Below, one piece after another: positions 1 to 6,763 of a DNA stretch of 22,202 nucleotides. The notes below the pieces were generated by a model, which saw only the letters and a program-made list of their open reading frames with translations, was not told the origin of the DNA and made no database searches. Origin of the DNA: RUG14300 sp964619685 (lineage in GTDB: Bacteria; Bacillota; Clostridia; Christensenellales; CAG-1252); assembly GCA_964619685.1 (NCBI GenBank), contig CAZUET010000013.1, positions 1 to 22,202 on the forward strand, read 5' to 3'. Position 1 is the first letter of the stretch. Every line of letters begins with the position of its first letter. A program made the translations under genes and the position numbers.

Positions 1-1864
1 GACCTTTACCACCGATAAATTGTCCCTTGAAATTGATAAAGTATTTATAGATACTGTCTTAATATTTTATGTCAAGGCAAATGCTGTCGGCTTAAATTCA
101 TCTCTAAATTCGTATGGAGTAGGCTATGTACCGTCTGCATCCAAAACATATGTAGACGATAAAGGCTTTATTGTTACCGAAGAGGGTGATCAGTATTATT
201 TTACGGCAGTTCCTACAGAAATCGGATATGACGGCGAGTCTATTACTTGGCGTGCGGTAGAGAATTCTTTTGCATATTCCGTGATTATAGACGGAACTGA
301 ATATATTGTAAGCGATAATAGACTTGAGTATGATATAGCCGAAAGCGTAACTATCACGATATCCGCATTGACCGAAAAAGAATTCTATTATAATTCACCA
401 AGAACAGCGGAAACGGTTATAATGTATCCCGATAGATTGGCTACGCCTACGCCTCAGCTTGAAAAATACACCCTTCGTTGGGATGCAGTAGACGGTGCAG
501 ACGAATACTTAATTTTTTTAAACGGTAAACCGTTGACCGTTCATTCAACGGTAATGGATCTAAAATCGATAGTAACCGTAGATGGCTTATATACATTATC
601 TGTTCAAGCAGTCGCTCATGACGGTTCGGGCTACAAAAGCTCTTTATTGAGTAAGGAATTATATTACACTGTCGATTATGGTGAATACGGAACAGAAGCC
701 AAGCCATACACCATATCGACCTATGACGATTTTTTACAAATGAAGGAGCATCCAAACGCATATTATAAGATAGTTGTCGATAGCATAGATTTTAAAAACG
801 CCATTCTTGAGCCTATATTTATAGATTCGTCATTTATGGGATACTTGGACGGTAACGGTGCGGTAATTAAAAATTTCAAAATATCTACCAAAAACGGAGT
901 AGGTGGATTTTTTGGATTATTGGCAGAGTGTGAAATAGTGAATTTGATATTTAGTGATGTAGTTGCTATTGATAATTCGCCGATACTGTCGAGTTATGCA
1001 ACCGATACAGTTATCGATGGTATAGACATAAAAGGAATAGTTTTATTGAATTCCAATGCAACGCTTTCGGGCGGTGTATTCGCTACATTTAGCGGAACCG
1101 CACGAAATATTACGTCATCCATACAAATTGCAGAACAAGACGGCTCTACTATTGACGGAGCGACGATAGGCGGTTTCAGCGGAATAGCAAGCGGAAGCAT
1201 GGATAATATCAAAATAAGCGGTAAAATAACTGTTAGGAGTGCCAAAAACTGCACAATCGGAGCATTTGTTGGTGATAATCGAGCCAATGTACAGGGTTTG
1301 ATTGTTGAATCTGCTATAGTCGATTGCGGTAGTGGTAATATAGGCTTGATATCGGGCGTGTCGAGCGGAACGCTTACTGATGCTGTAGCGAGCGGAATTG
1401 TATCGGGAACGGCAGGAAATATAGGTGGCTTCGGTGAATTTTCTGGTTCGTTTAGCGGTTCGATAAATGTATCATTGACCGTTAATGGCGATAAGACTGC
1501 ATATGTAGGCGGATTTGCCGCTTACTTAGGCGATGCAAGTGTTGAGGGTATGGTGGTAAGCACGATTGAAGTAACCGCATCCATCGTTTATGTAGGTGGC
1601 TTTGTAGGCTATTCTTACGGTGACAATGGTATTATCTCATTGACGCCTATGACGGTCGATATCAATGTTACCGCACTTAAAGGATATGTTGGCGGAATGA
1701 TAGGCTATTATTCGGGCAGTATCGAAGGTGAAATATCGGGGAATATTACGGTAGTTGCGACCGATATTGATAAATCGGATATAAGAATAGGATATATCGG
1801 TAGCGATAACGATCTATTTATTGATTATTCCGAAATAACTTTCAGCGGAAATATGGTTGAATAA
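1..1864 (+). CDS. Large cell-surface/secreted protein with Fn3-like and GLUG-like repeats (5' truncated by window edge)
   Basis: The reading frame is open to the left edge. The first possible start inside the window is a TTG at 20 with no ribosome binding site, so this is the C-terminal part of a longer protein. Two Fn3-like segments are visible at about 235-425 (ITWRAVENSFAYSVIIDGTE) and 455-690 (LRWDAVDGADEYLIFLNGK). A GTEAKPYTISTYDDF lead-in and YLDGNGAVIKNF follow, typical of the start of a GLUG-type beta-helical region. About 890-1800 then holds repeats beginning GGFFGLL, IGGFSGI, IGAFVGD, YVGGFAAY, YVGGFVGY and YVGGMIGY, roughly 30 residues apart. Such proteins are usually exported adhesins or cell-wall proteins. 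No LPXTG motif, SLH domain or C-terminal membrane segment is present, so anchoring, if any, must lie in the missing N-terminal part. Domain types are judged by eye and the function is not known. Confidence 0.75.
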   Translation, partial: TFTTDKLSLEIDKVFIDTVLIFYVKANAVGLNSSLNSYGVGYVPSASKTYVDDKGFIVTEEGDQYYFTAVPTEIGYDGESITWRAVENSFAYSVIIDGTEYIVSDNRLEYDIAESVTITISALTEKEFYYNSPRTAETVIMYPDRLATPTPQLEKYTLRWDAVDGADEYLIFLNGKPLTVHSTVMDLKSIVTVDGLYTLSVQAVAHDGSGYKSSLLSKELYYTVDYGEYGTEAKPYTISTYDDFLQMKEHPNAYYKIVVDSIDFKNAILEPIFIDSSFMGYLDGNGAVIKNFKISTKNGVGGFFGLLAECEIVNLIFSDVVAIDNSPILSSYATDTVIDGIDIKGIVLLNSNATLSGGVFATFSGTARNITSSIQIAEQDGSTIDGATIGGFSGIASGSMDNIKISGKITVRSAKNCTIGAFVGDNRANVQGLIVESAIVDCGSGNIGLISGVSSGTLTDAVASGIVSGTAGNIGGFGEFSGSFSGSINVSLTVNGDKTAYVGGFAAYLGDASVEGMVVSTIEVTASIVYVGGFVGYSYGDNGIISLTPMTVDINVTALKGYVGGMIGYYSGSIEGEISGNITVVATDIDKSDIRIGYIGSDNDLFIDYSEITFSGNMVE

Positions 1865-1904
1865 CAAAACATAAAAATACATTTTGAAGATTTTAGGTAA
1901 ATTA

Positions 1905-1933
1905 TTGAAGAATGCCTATTTTCTAACTAAATA
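1905..1933 (+). promoter_or_regulatory. Candidate sigma-A promoter of the PPIase gene
   Basis: A -35-like TTGAAG (1905-1910) and -10-like TAAATA (1928-1933) are separated by 17 bp, about 47 bp before the start codon. The spacing is ideal but both boxes deviate from consensus. Confidence 0.4.
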
Positions 1934-1979
1934 AACAATGTCGAGGGCTGTTTAAAAGTTCTAAGACAAAGGAGAAAAA

Positions 1980-2642
1980 ATGAAGAAAATAACGATAGTA
2001 TCAATTATTTTAGTAATGTTAATGCTTGTATGTTGTTCTTGCACAACTACAAAAAGCGACCTGTTAAAATATACGCCAGGCGAATTCGGTGTCAAAAATG
2101 CCGATAATCCACTTGTTGAAATAAAATTCAGCACAGGAGATAATGTAAGATTAGAGCTTTATCCGAGCGTAGCACCTAAAACTGTAGAAAACTTTATTCA
2201 GCTTGCAAAGGCCGGCTATTATAACGGATTGACGATGCACCGCATTATAGAAGATTTTATGATTCAAGGCGGTGGATATGTTCGAAACGAGGAGGGCCAT
2301 CTAATCGATAGTGACGAGATTGAAACAATAGTCGGTGAATTCTCTGCAAACGGCTGGACGAATAATGTAAACCATCTAAAAGGCGTTATATCTATGGCGA
2401 GGAGTAGCAGTTATGACTCGGCTTCGTCGCAATTCTTTATTTGCTCGGTAGACTGTCCGTATTTGGATGATAATTATTGTGCATTCGGTAGGGTGATAGA
2501 CGAAGAAAGCATGAATGCAGTTGTCAAGATAAGTAAGGTACTGACCTCTGTTGGCTATTATAAGAATAACGGACAATTATATTCAATGAGCGATGTACCC
2601 GTTGAGAGAGTTGACATTAAGACTATCACCGTTTACGAATAA
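1980..2642 (+). CDS. Cyclophilin-type peptidyl-prolyl cis-trans isomerase, probable lipoprotein
   Basis: This enzyme catalyses cis-trans isomerisation of Xaa-Pro bonds and probably helps extracytoplasmic proteins fold. The N-terminus (MKK, then a hydrophobic stretch ending LMLVCCSC) looks like a lipoprotein leader. Cys21 after Ser20 or Cys19 would be the lipidated residue, although neither site is a textbook lipobox. The cyclophilin domain runs from about residue 45 to the end: VRLELYPSVAPKTVENF, then HRII (87-90) and FMIQGG (93-98), which carry the catalytic Arg88, Phe93 and Gln96. SSQFFI and a LDDNYCAFGRV segment follow. The Trp that binds cyclosporin in human CypA is replaced here by Tyr, as is common in bacteria. 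An AAGGAG site precedes the ATG. A terminator follows, so the gene looks monocistronic. It faces murC tail to tail. Confidence 0.9.
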   Translation: MKKITIVSIILVMLMLVCCSCTTTKSDLLKYTPGEFGVKNADNPLVEIKFSTGDNVRLELYPSVAPKTVENFIQLAKAGYYNGLTMHRIIEDFMIQGGGYVRNEEGHLIDSDEIETIVGEFSANGWTNNVNHLKGVISMARSSSYDSASSQFFICSVDCPYLDDNYCAFGRVIDEESMNAVVKISKVLTSVGYYKNNGQLYSMSDVPVERVDIKTITVYE

Positions 2643-2655
2643 AATCAAATATAAT

Positions 2656-2688
2656 ATGTGGGTAAATCATTTTTGCCCACATTTTTTA
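2656..2688 (+). terminator. Rho-independent terminator after the PPIase gene
   Basis: ATGTGGG (2656-2662) pairs with CCCACAT (2676-2682) over a 13-nt loop and runs into a T-rich tail. It lies 14 bp after the stop codon. Confidence 0.7.
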
Positions 2689-2692
2689 TTCT

Positions 2693-2838
2693 GTCCTCTG
2701 TCATACTAAGCATTTGAATGATCATTCGTCCTCTGTCATACTGAGCGTAGTCGAAATTTGAGCGAAACGAAAATCAAATTGTGCAACAATTTGGTATCTT
2801 GCGGACGATAACGCTAAGCCTTTTAGTATCTTGGACGG
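2693..2838 (+). repeat. Compound foldback repeat, locus 1 (type B inside an A-like outer element)
   Basis: The outer left end GTCC..TGTCATACTAAG (from 2693) matches the outer right end TTAGTATCTTGGACGG (to 2838). ATACTAA/TTAGTAT can pair, replacing the ATACTG/CAGTAT pair of other copies. A complete 79-bp type B element occupies 2728-2806 inside it. The locus lies between the converging PPIase and murC genes. Confidence 0.8.
2728..2806 (+). repeat. Type B foldback element, locus 1
   Basis: This 79-bp unit begins GTCCTCTGTCATACTGAGCG and ends GGTATCTTGCGGAC. An internal hairpin AAATTGT-gca-ACAATTT lies near the right end. It is nearly identical to the start of the element at 22141 and equal in length to the one at 5785-5863. 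Confidence 0.8.
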
Positions 2839-2872
2839 AAACGAAAAAATGCTATCTCTAAAATGCCTTCAT

Positions 2873-4177
2873 TCAATTCTTTCCTAATACCAACTTTCTA
2901 CACCAATTATCGATTGATCCGGCCCCTGTAAAAATGATAATATCGCAATCGATATTCTTCAATATGTTTTCGGCATCTATATAATCGTTTGCCAAATGCT
3001 TATTATCGTGTTCGATAACACTAAAAAGAGTATCACTGTCGCCATTTTTATCATACATTTCTCTTGCAGGGTAAACAGGCAATAAGACGACGGCATTTGA
3101 ATCGATGAACGCATTCCTAAACTCATTTATCAATAGTTTTGTTCTTGAATATGTATGTGGCTCAAACACGATACAAACCCTTCTTTTTCCCTTAAATGAC
3201 TGCAATAGCGACTTTATTTGAGTAGGGTGATGAGCATAATCGCTATAGCATTCTTTACCGCATAATTCGCCTAAATACTCCCTTCTTCTCTTTACACCTT
3301 TAAATTCACACAGTGCCCTTTGTATCATTGACGGAGTAATTCCTAATTGTAATAAAGACTCGGTTGATAGTATTGCATTTTTGATATTGTATTCACCAAC
3401 AGCCTTGAGTTTTAATTTAATTGTATTACCGTTCGACATAAATACACATTCATCATAGCCGTTTGTATCAAGAATATAAAAATCCTTTTCAAATGCACGA
3501 ATGTGCATATGTGCATCTACGCATTCGAGTTGATATGCCACATTTTTGCCCCAAATCGCACATTCTTTTGTGCTGCTGCAAAATTTGTCGAAGCTCGACA
3601 CTAAATCGTGTTGATTTGTAAAAAAATCGGGGTGATCATATTCGATAGAAGTAATAACCGAAATATCGGGAGAGATCGACAAAAAGCTGTTACGATATTC
3701 GCAAGCCTCAGTAATAAGTAGATTTTTGCCGAAAAAACCATAATTTGAACCGCTTTCGACATCTATTCCCCCGAATGTATAAGTAAACGGATAATTTGCC
3801 ATTTTTAGCACATGTGATATCATTGCACAAACGGTAGTCTTACCATGAGTACCGGCTACAGCAACCACCTTATCGAAGTGTTTAGATAATTCACCGAGGA
3901 ATGCGCCACGCTCAATACACGCTTTTCCGTTTAATTCGGGATGATTATCTTTGACAGCCCCCGAATACACAATAAGGTCGCAATCTTTACTTATGGACGC
4001 ATCTATCCCCGTATAGACGCTAAAGCCGTCTTTTTTAAGTGCATCGAGATATTCACCTCCAACGCTATCGCTACCGCTGACGATTGCACCCATATCACGA
4101 GCCAATCTGATTAAAGCCGAAATACCTGTGCCGTTCACTCCTATAAAATGTATTCTTTTACCCGACAAATTCTGCAT
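2873..4177 (-). CDS. murC: UDP-N-acetylmuramate--L-alanine ligase
   Basis: MurC joins L-alanine to UDP-MurNAc with ATP, the first peptide-stem step of cytoplasmic peptidoglycan precursor synthesis. The Rossmann domain starts IHFIGVNGTGISAL (residues 9-22). The ATP loop GTHGKTT is at 109-115. The central ligase domain has ACEYRNSFL and an IEYDHPDFF segment, the clostridial-style version of the usual E-DH motif. The C-terminal domain has SDYAHHPTQIK and FEPHTYSRT. At 434 residues it is slightly short of the usual 450-460, but all three Mur domains are present. It starts 37 bp after gpr and is probably co-transcribed with it. No clear ribosome binding site precedes the ATG, since the nearest AAGGA is about 25 nt upstream. 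An upstream start is therefore possible, although the MurC homology begins right after this ATG. Confidence 0.95.
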   Translation of the reverse strand: MQNLSGKRIHFIGVNGTGISALIRLARDMGAIVSGSDSVGGEYLDALKKDGFSVYTGIDASISKDCDLIVYSGAVKDNHPELNGKACIERGAFLGELSKHFDKVVAVAGTHGKTTVCAMISHVLKMANYPFTYTFGGIDVESGSNYGFFGKNLLITEACEYRNSFLSISPDISVITSIEYDHPDFFTNQHDLVSSFDKFCSSTKECAIWGKNVAYQLECVDAHMHIRAFEKDFYILDTNGYDECVFMSNGNTIKLKLKAVGEYNIKNAILSTESLLQLGITPSMIQRALCEFKGVKRRREYLGELCGKECYSDYAHHPTQIKSLLQSFKGKRRVCIVFEPHTYSRTKLLINEFRNAFIDSNAVVLLPVYPAREMYDKNGDSDTLFSVIEHDNKHLANDYIDAENILKNIDCDIIIFTGAGSIDNWCRKLVLGKN

Positions 4178-4214
4178 ATGGTTATATATGCAGTGATTGA
4201 TGTCCTTGTCACAA

Positions 4215-4943
4215 CTATTTTTTTGATAAATGTGCGGTTATTCCGTTCGCAAGCATTTTCGAACACATTTTAACGATAATATCGATCTCTTTTGGGGTAA
4301 CGCAGTAATTAGGATTGAGATTGCTTTGTGAATAGCTTATTAAAGGAATACCCATTGATATGACAGGGATCCCCAATGATTTTTTGGTGATAGCAGGTCT
4401 TGGATTTCCCAATCCACCACCGGGAATGATCCCTGCATCTGAAATTTGGATAGATGAGTAAAGGTTGCTATCATTTAGACAGCAAAGTGTATCGATGGCA
4501 ATTATAGATGACGGATTGACAACATTTACTATTCCGTTAATAATATCTGCACTTTCCATACGAGTTAGCCCAAAAACGGACGGTTTAAAAAGCATAATTT
4601 TCCCATCATGATTTAATTCACTTAGCACATTCACAGTAAGTGAGCCTAATGCATCAGCAGTAATTGACTCATTTCCAAGACCGATAACTAAGGGTTTATC
4701 TGTGGCGGAGTTTAGAGTATCGAGAAGCAATGTAATAGATGAAGAAATACGAGAGAAAAGCTTATCGTTACCAAAACGGCTTTTGTTAAATGATAATGTA
4801 TAATAATTACCCGACAGCCGAGCAGAGCCTTTTTTGTTAAAATGGTAGGCTGTAATTAAAAGGTCGTTGTATTTCTTTACAGTTTTTCCGCTAACTCCTT
4901 TTGAAATGAAAGCCTCTTCGGCGAGTTCCTTAAAGTGATCCAT
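4215..4943 (-). CDS. gpr: Germination protease (GPR endopeptidase), compact form
   Basis: GPR is the aspartic-type protease that degrades small acid-soluble spore proteins during germination, so its presence implies a spore-former. Recognisable blocks are VIGLGNESITADALG (about 86-100), IIAIDTLCCLN (about 147-157), IQISDAGIIPGGGLGNPRPA, LGIPVISMGIP and a C-terminal VTPKEIDIIVK. Asp97 and Asp151 match the two essential aspartates of Bacillus GPR. The protein is only 242 residues against about 370 in Bacillus. Most of the difference is a missing segment between GIPLISYS and the VTPKE block, and the N-terminal part is also short. The divergent neighbour is rpsT, the same gpr/rpsT adjacency as in Bacillus. 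No ribosome binding site is visible. A TAAACT at 4950-4955 would place transcription start on the ATG itself, so the message may be leaderless. Confidence 0.93.
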   Translation of the reverse strand: MDHFKELAEEAFISKGVSGKTVKKYNDLLITAYHFNKKGSARLSGNYYTLSFNKSRFGNDKLFSRISSSITLLLDTLNSATDKPLVIGLGNESITADALGSLTVNVLSELNHDGKIMLFKPSVFGLTRMESADIINGIVNVVNPSSIIAIDTLCCLNDSNLYSSIQISDAGIIPGGGLGNPRPAITKKSLGIPVISMGIPLISYSQSNLNPNYCVTPKEIDIIVKMCSKMLANGITAHLSKK

Positions 4944-5028
4944 ACCAAGAGTTTAGGTAAAAAAGTGCGAAAACAATCAAAAAATATTAAAAATTTTAAA
5001 AAAAGAGTGGAAAAATGTGTTTAATTAA

Positions 5029-5057
5029 TTGCTAAAACCATAAAGTTGTGGTACAAT
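5029..5057 (+). promoter_or_regulatory. Sigma-A promoter of rpsT
   Basis: TTGCTA (5029-5034), a 17-bp spacer and TACAAT (5052-5057) form a strong promoter. It sits 35 bp before the start codon. Confidence 0.8.
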
Positions 5058-5092
5058 AATCAAGCATTTATAAAGACAAGGAGAATTTAAAG

Positions 5093-5365
5093 ATGGCAAA
5101 CATCAAATCTCAAAAGAAACGTATATTAGTAACAGCTAAAGAAAACGCACAAAACAATTCTATTCGTTCGACAGTTAGAAACGCTGTCAAGAAGTTTAAC
5201 ACAGCTATTGATGCTAAAGATTTAGAAACTGCCGAGAAGTTATATCCCGAGACAGTAGCTATTATCAATAAAGCTAAGACTTCCGGTGTTTTGCATATCA
5301 ATGCTGCAAGCCGTAGAATTGCTACCATTTCGAGATCTCTTGACGCATTAAGAGCAGAGAAATAG
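5093..5365 (+). CDS. rpsT: 30S ribosomal protein S20
   Basis: S20 is a small helical protein that binds 16S rRNA early in 30S subunit assembly. The 90-residue product starts MANIKSQKKRILVTAKENAQ and contains the conserved RSTVRNAVKKF and a Lys/Arg-rich helix pattern, with INAASRRIATISRSL near the end. Length is normal for the family. It has its own promoter, an AAGGAG site (5078-5083) ending 9 nt before the ATG, and a terminator 36 bp after the stop. It is therefore monocistronic, as is usual for rpsT. Confidence 0.97.
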   Translation: MANIKSQKKRILVTAKENAQNNSIRSTVRNAVKKFNTAIDAKDLETAEKLYPETVAIINKAKTSGVLHINAASRRIATISRSLDALRAEK

Positions 5366-5401
5366 TCTTTTCGTAATAATAGCGTTTAATAAACAAATTG
5401 A

Positions 5402-5433
5402 CTTTGTACCGATAAGTGGTGCAAGGTTTTTTT
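5402..5433 (+). terminator. Rho-independent terminator of rpsT
   Basis: CTTTGTACC (5402-5410) pairs with GGTGCAAGG (5418-5426), using two G-T wobbles, around the loop GATAAGT. Seven Ts follow (5427-5433). Confidence 0.8.
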
Positions 5434-5467
5434 GTGTTTAAAAATGATACAAAAATACATCTTATAG

Positions 5468-5496
5468 GCTCGATCATAATTGATTGAGCATTTTTT
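5468..5496 (+). terminator. Second hairpin terminator downstream of rpsT
   Basis: GCTCGATCA (5468-5476) pairs with TGATTGAGC (5481-5489), one G-T wobble, over the loop TAAT, followed by A and six Ts. It is 34 bp beyond the first terminator and no gene lies between, so it may be a backup. Confidence 0.75.
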
Positions 5497-5599
5497 ATAT
5501 ATATGGTAATGTTAATATTAATAAAATAAGATTATATACTTTCAACCGCTCCCATTCGACGTCATACTGAACTTTTTCCGTCCTATCATACTCCGTCCG

Positions 5600-5660
5600 C
5601 TGTCATACTGAGTGTTTCCCGTCCTGTCATACTGAGTGTTTCCCGTCCTGTCATACTGAG
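5600..5660 (+). repeat. 24-bp tandem repeat of the foldback left end
   Basis: Two identical 24-bp units (5600-5623 and 5624-5647) starting CTGTCATACTGAGTGTTTCC are followed by the first 13 bp of a third at 5648-5660, which is the left end of the type A element. Confidence 0.85.
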
Positions 5661-5724
5661 CGAAGCGATAGCGAAGTCGAACTGCAACGCAGTGTAAGAC
5701 ATAGTCTTGCAGTATCTTGGACGG
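5643..5724 (+). repeat. Type A foldback element, locus 2
   Basis: This 82-bp unit has ends CCGTCC-TGTC-ATACTG and CAGTAT-CTT-GGACGG, pairing around an asymmetric bulge. Two internal hairpins are present: ACTGC-aac-GCAGT and GTAAGAC-ata-GTCTTGC. Confidence 0.8.
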
Positions 5725-5784
5725 AACTGCTATGACATTTTGTATCTTAGGGACGATGTGCAGAAAGACTGAGTAATAAACCAA

Positions 5785-5863
5785 GTCCGCTGTCATACTG
5801 AGCGAAGTCGAAATTCGTAGATAGTGCGAATCAAATTGTGTAACAATTTGGTATCTTGCGGAC
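5785..5863 (+). repeat. Type B foldback element, locus 2
   Basis: This 79-bp unit has ends GTCCGC-TGTC-ATAC and GTAT-CTT-GCGGAC, plus an internal hairpin AAATTGT-gta-ACAATTT. Its middle (ATTCG...CGAAT) differs from the other B copies. Confidence 0.8.
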
Positions 5864-5984
5864 GAATGAACGGACGGAAACAATAATTGTTTTGGTATCC
5901 TATGTATGGGATCCGCTTTTATCTGGTCAATTATTTCATTTTACCTACTTTATTTAAAAATCTCAAAAAATCTTGTATTTTATG

Positions 5985-6014
5985 TTGACAATTAGTCTAA
6001 AATTAGAATATACT
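5985..6014 (+). promoter_or_regulatory. Sigma-A promoter of the marR-ABC operon
   Basis: A consensus -35 TTGACA (5985-5990), an 18-bp spacer and -10 TATACT (6009-6014). Transcription would start near 6021, inside the palindromic operator region. Confidence 0.85.
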
Positions 6015-6032
6015 AATATTAGACAATCTAAT
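5992..6032. promoter_or_regulatory. Overlapping palindromes, probable MarR operators
   Basis: Four inverted repeats built on TTAG/CTAA overlap the promoter: TTAGTCTAA (5992-6000), TCTAAAATTAGA (5996-6007), the perfect palindrome CTAATATTAG (6013-6022) and ATTAGA-caa-TCTAAT (6018-6032). They cover the spacer, the -10 box and the start site, where a bound repressor would block RNA polymerase. Assignment to the adjacent MarR protein is inference. Confidence 0.7.
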
Positions 6033-6069
6033 TTTGTTTAGAATTGTCAAGCTTTCACGGGAGATAATT

Positions 6070-6759
6070 ATGGAAAAGAAACAAAATAGAGGAATTGCTA
6101 ACTTATTTGATTTTGCCAACAAGTTTATCGAAGCTTATCACATAGCTTTATTACCGTTATGTAAGGAGTTTGGATTACCGCCAATGGCGTTAGATATACT
6201 ATTATTTATGGCTAATAATACCGATCATGCAACTGCAAAGGATGTATGTATGGTAAGAGGCTTTAAGACAGGAATAGTATCTGTCCATATCGAGCGTTTA
6301 GTCCAAGTTGGTTTAATAGAGAGAGTAACTGTTGTAGGAGATCGTAGAAAAATTAAGTTGATCGCAACCGAGAAAGCAATGCCGATTATAGAAAAGGGAC
6401 GTGAAAAACAGCTTCAATTCGGATCCACTCTAATAAAAGGAGTTAATGAAGAAGATTTTGAAGTATGTATGGTAAGAGGCTTTAAGACAGGAATAGTATC
6501 TGTCCATATCGAGCGTTTAGTCCAAGTTGGTTTAATAGAGAGAGTAACTGTTGTAGGAGATCGTAGAAAAATTAAGTTGATCGCAACCGAGAAAGCAATG
6601 CCGATTATAGAAAAGGGACGTGAAAAACAGCTTCAATTCGGATCCACTCTAATAAAAGGAGTTAATGAAGAAGATTTTGAAGTATGGAAAAGGGTTCTCG
6701 AAGCTATAGACAGCAATGTTGAGAGTATTCGCAAAAACGGTATGGGATCTAAGGAGTAG
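6070..6759 (+). CDS. MarR-family transcriptional regulator with internal 73-residue duplication
   Basis: MarR proteins are dimeric winged-helix repressors, often ligand-responsive and often controlling an adjacent exporter. The ATG at 6070 follows a GGGAGA site and is preferred over an in-frame TTG at 6034 that has none. From 6070 the product is 229 residues, with the segment DILLFMANNTDHATAKDV leading into the recognition helix and the wing VTVVGDRRKIKLIATEKA. The segment from VCMVRGFKTGIV to GVNEEDFE occurs twice in succession, encoded by two apparently identical 219-bp copies (6244-6462 and 6463-6681). Without the extra copy the protein would be 156 residues, normal for MarR. The duplication repeats the recognition helix, wing and start of the C-terminal dimerisation helix, so folding and DNA binding may be altered. 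The ribosome binding site of the next gene lies in its last codons, indicating an operon. Confidence 0.9.
   Translation: MEKKQNRGIANLFDFANKFIEAYHIALLPLCKEFGLPPMALDILLFMANNTDHATAKDVCMVRGFKTGIVSVHIERLVQVGLIERVTVVGDRRKIKLIATEKAMPIIEKGREKQLQFGSTLIKGVNEEDFEVCMVRGFKTGIVSVHIERLVQVGLIERVTVVGDRRKIKLIATEKAMPIIEKGREKQLQFGSTLIKGVNEEDFEVWKRVLEAIDSNVESIRKNGMGSKE
6244..6681 (+). repeat. Exact tandem duplication, 2 x 219 bp, within marR
   Basis: Copies 6244-6462 and 6463-6681 match base for base by eye. Each begins GTATG, and the same GTATG follows the second copy at 6682-6686. That is the signature of duplication between 5-bp microhomologies. The unit is 73 codons, so the frame is kept. The lack of divergence implies a very recent event or an assembly error. 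Confidence 0.92.
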
Positions 6760-6763
6760 ATAA

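Larger units (their letters stand above)
5578..5877 (+). repeat. Compound nested foldback repeat, locus 2 (about 300 bp)
   Basis: Outermost ends CCGTCC (5578-5583) and GGACGG (5872-5877) enclose two further units. One is a B-like outer unit (GTCCGC at 5595, TATCTTAGGGAC to 5754) holding a complete type A element at 5643-5724. The other is a separate type B element at 5785-5863. The brackets are properly nested and never cross. A further left-end fragment (GTCATACTGA) lies at 5561. Confidence 0.75.
5366..6069. other. Long non-coding stretch between rpsT and marR
   Basis: No credible gene was found in these 704 bp. They hold two terminators (5402-5433 and 5468-5496), an AT-rich spacer without recognisable features (5497-5554), the nested foldback repeat locus (5555-5880), another plain AT-rich stretch (5881-5984) and the marR promoter and operator region (5985-6032). 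Confidence 0.8.

Noticed and set aside
447..761. Minus-strand open frames inside the surface protein gene (also 994-1287)
   Set aside because: They are opposite a long frame with clear domain repeats, have no ribosome binding site and show no recognisable protein features.
4215..4943. gpr as a truncated pseudogene
   Set aside because: Although short, it has an uninterrupted frame, both essential aspartates, all core motifs and the proper C-terminal VTPKE block, so the missing part is an internal difference and not decay.
5600..5660. Short regular direct repeats that could suggest a CRISPR array
   Set aside because: The 24-bp units abut with no spacers, and the sequence is simply the left end of the foldback element repeated. 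No cas genes are present.
5542..5883. A 113-codon open frame on the minus strand through the repeat locus
   Set aside because: It reads straight through the foldback repeats, with the tandem unit giving the repeated YDRTGNTQ, and has no ribosome binding site. A similar spurious frame crosses locus 3 at 11057-11299.
6034..6069. Upstream TTG start for the MarR gene (12 extra codons)
   Set aside because: No ribosome binding site precedes it, it overlaps the end of the operator region, and the ATG at 6070 has a GGGAGA site and fits the family length.
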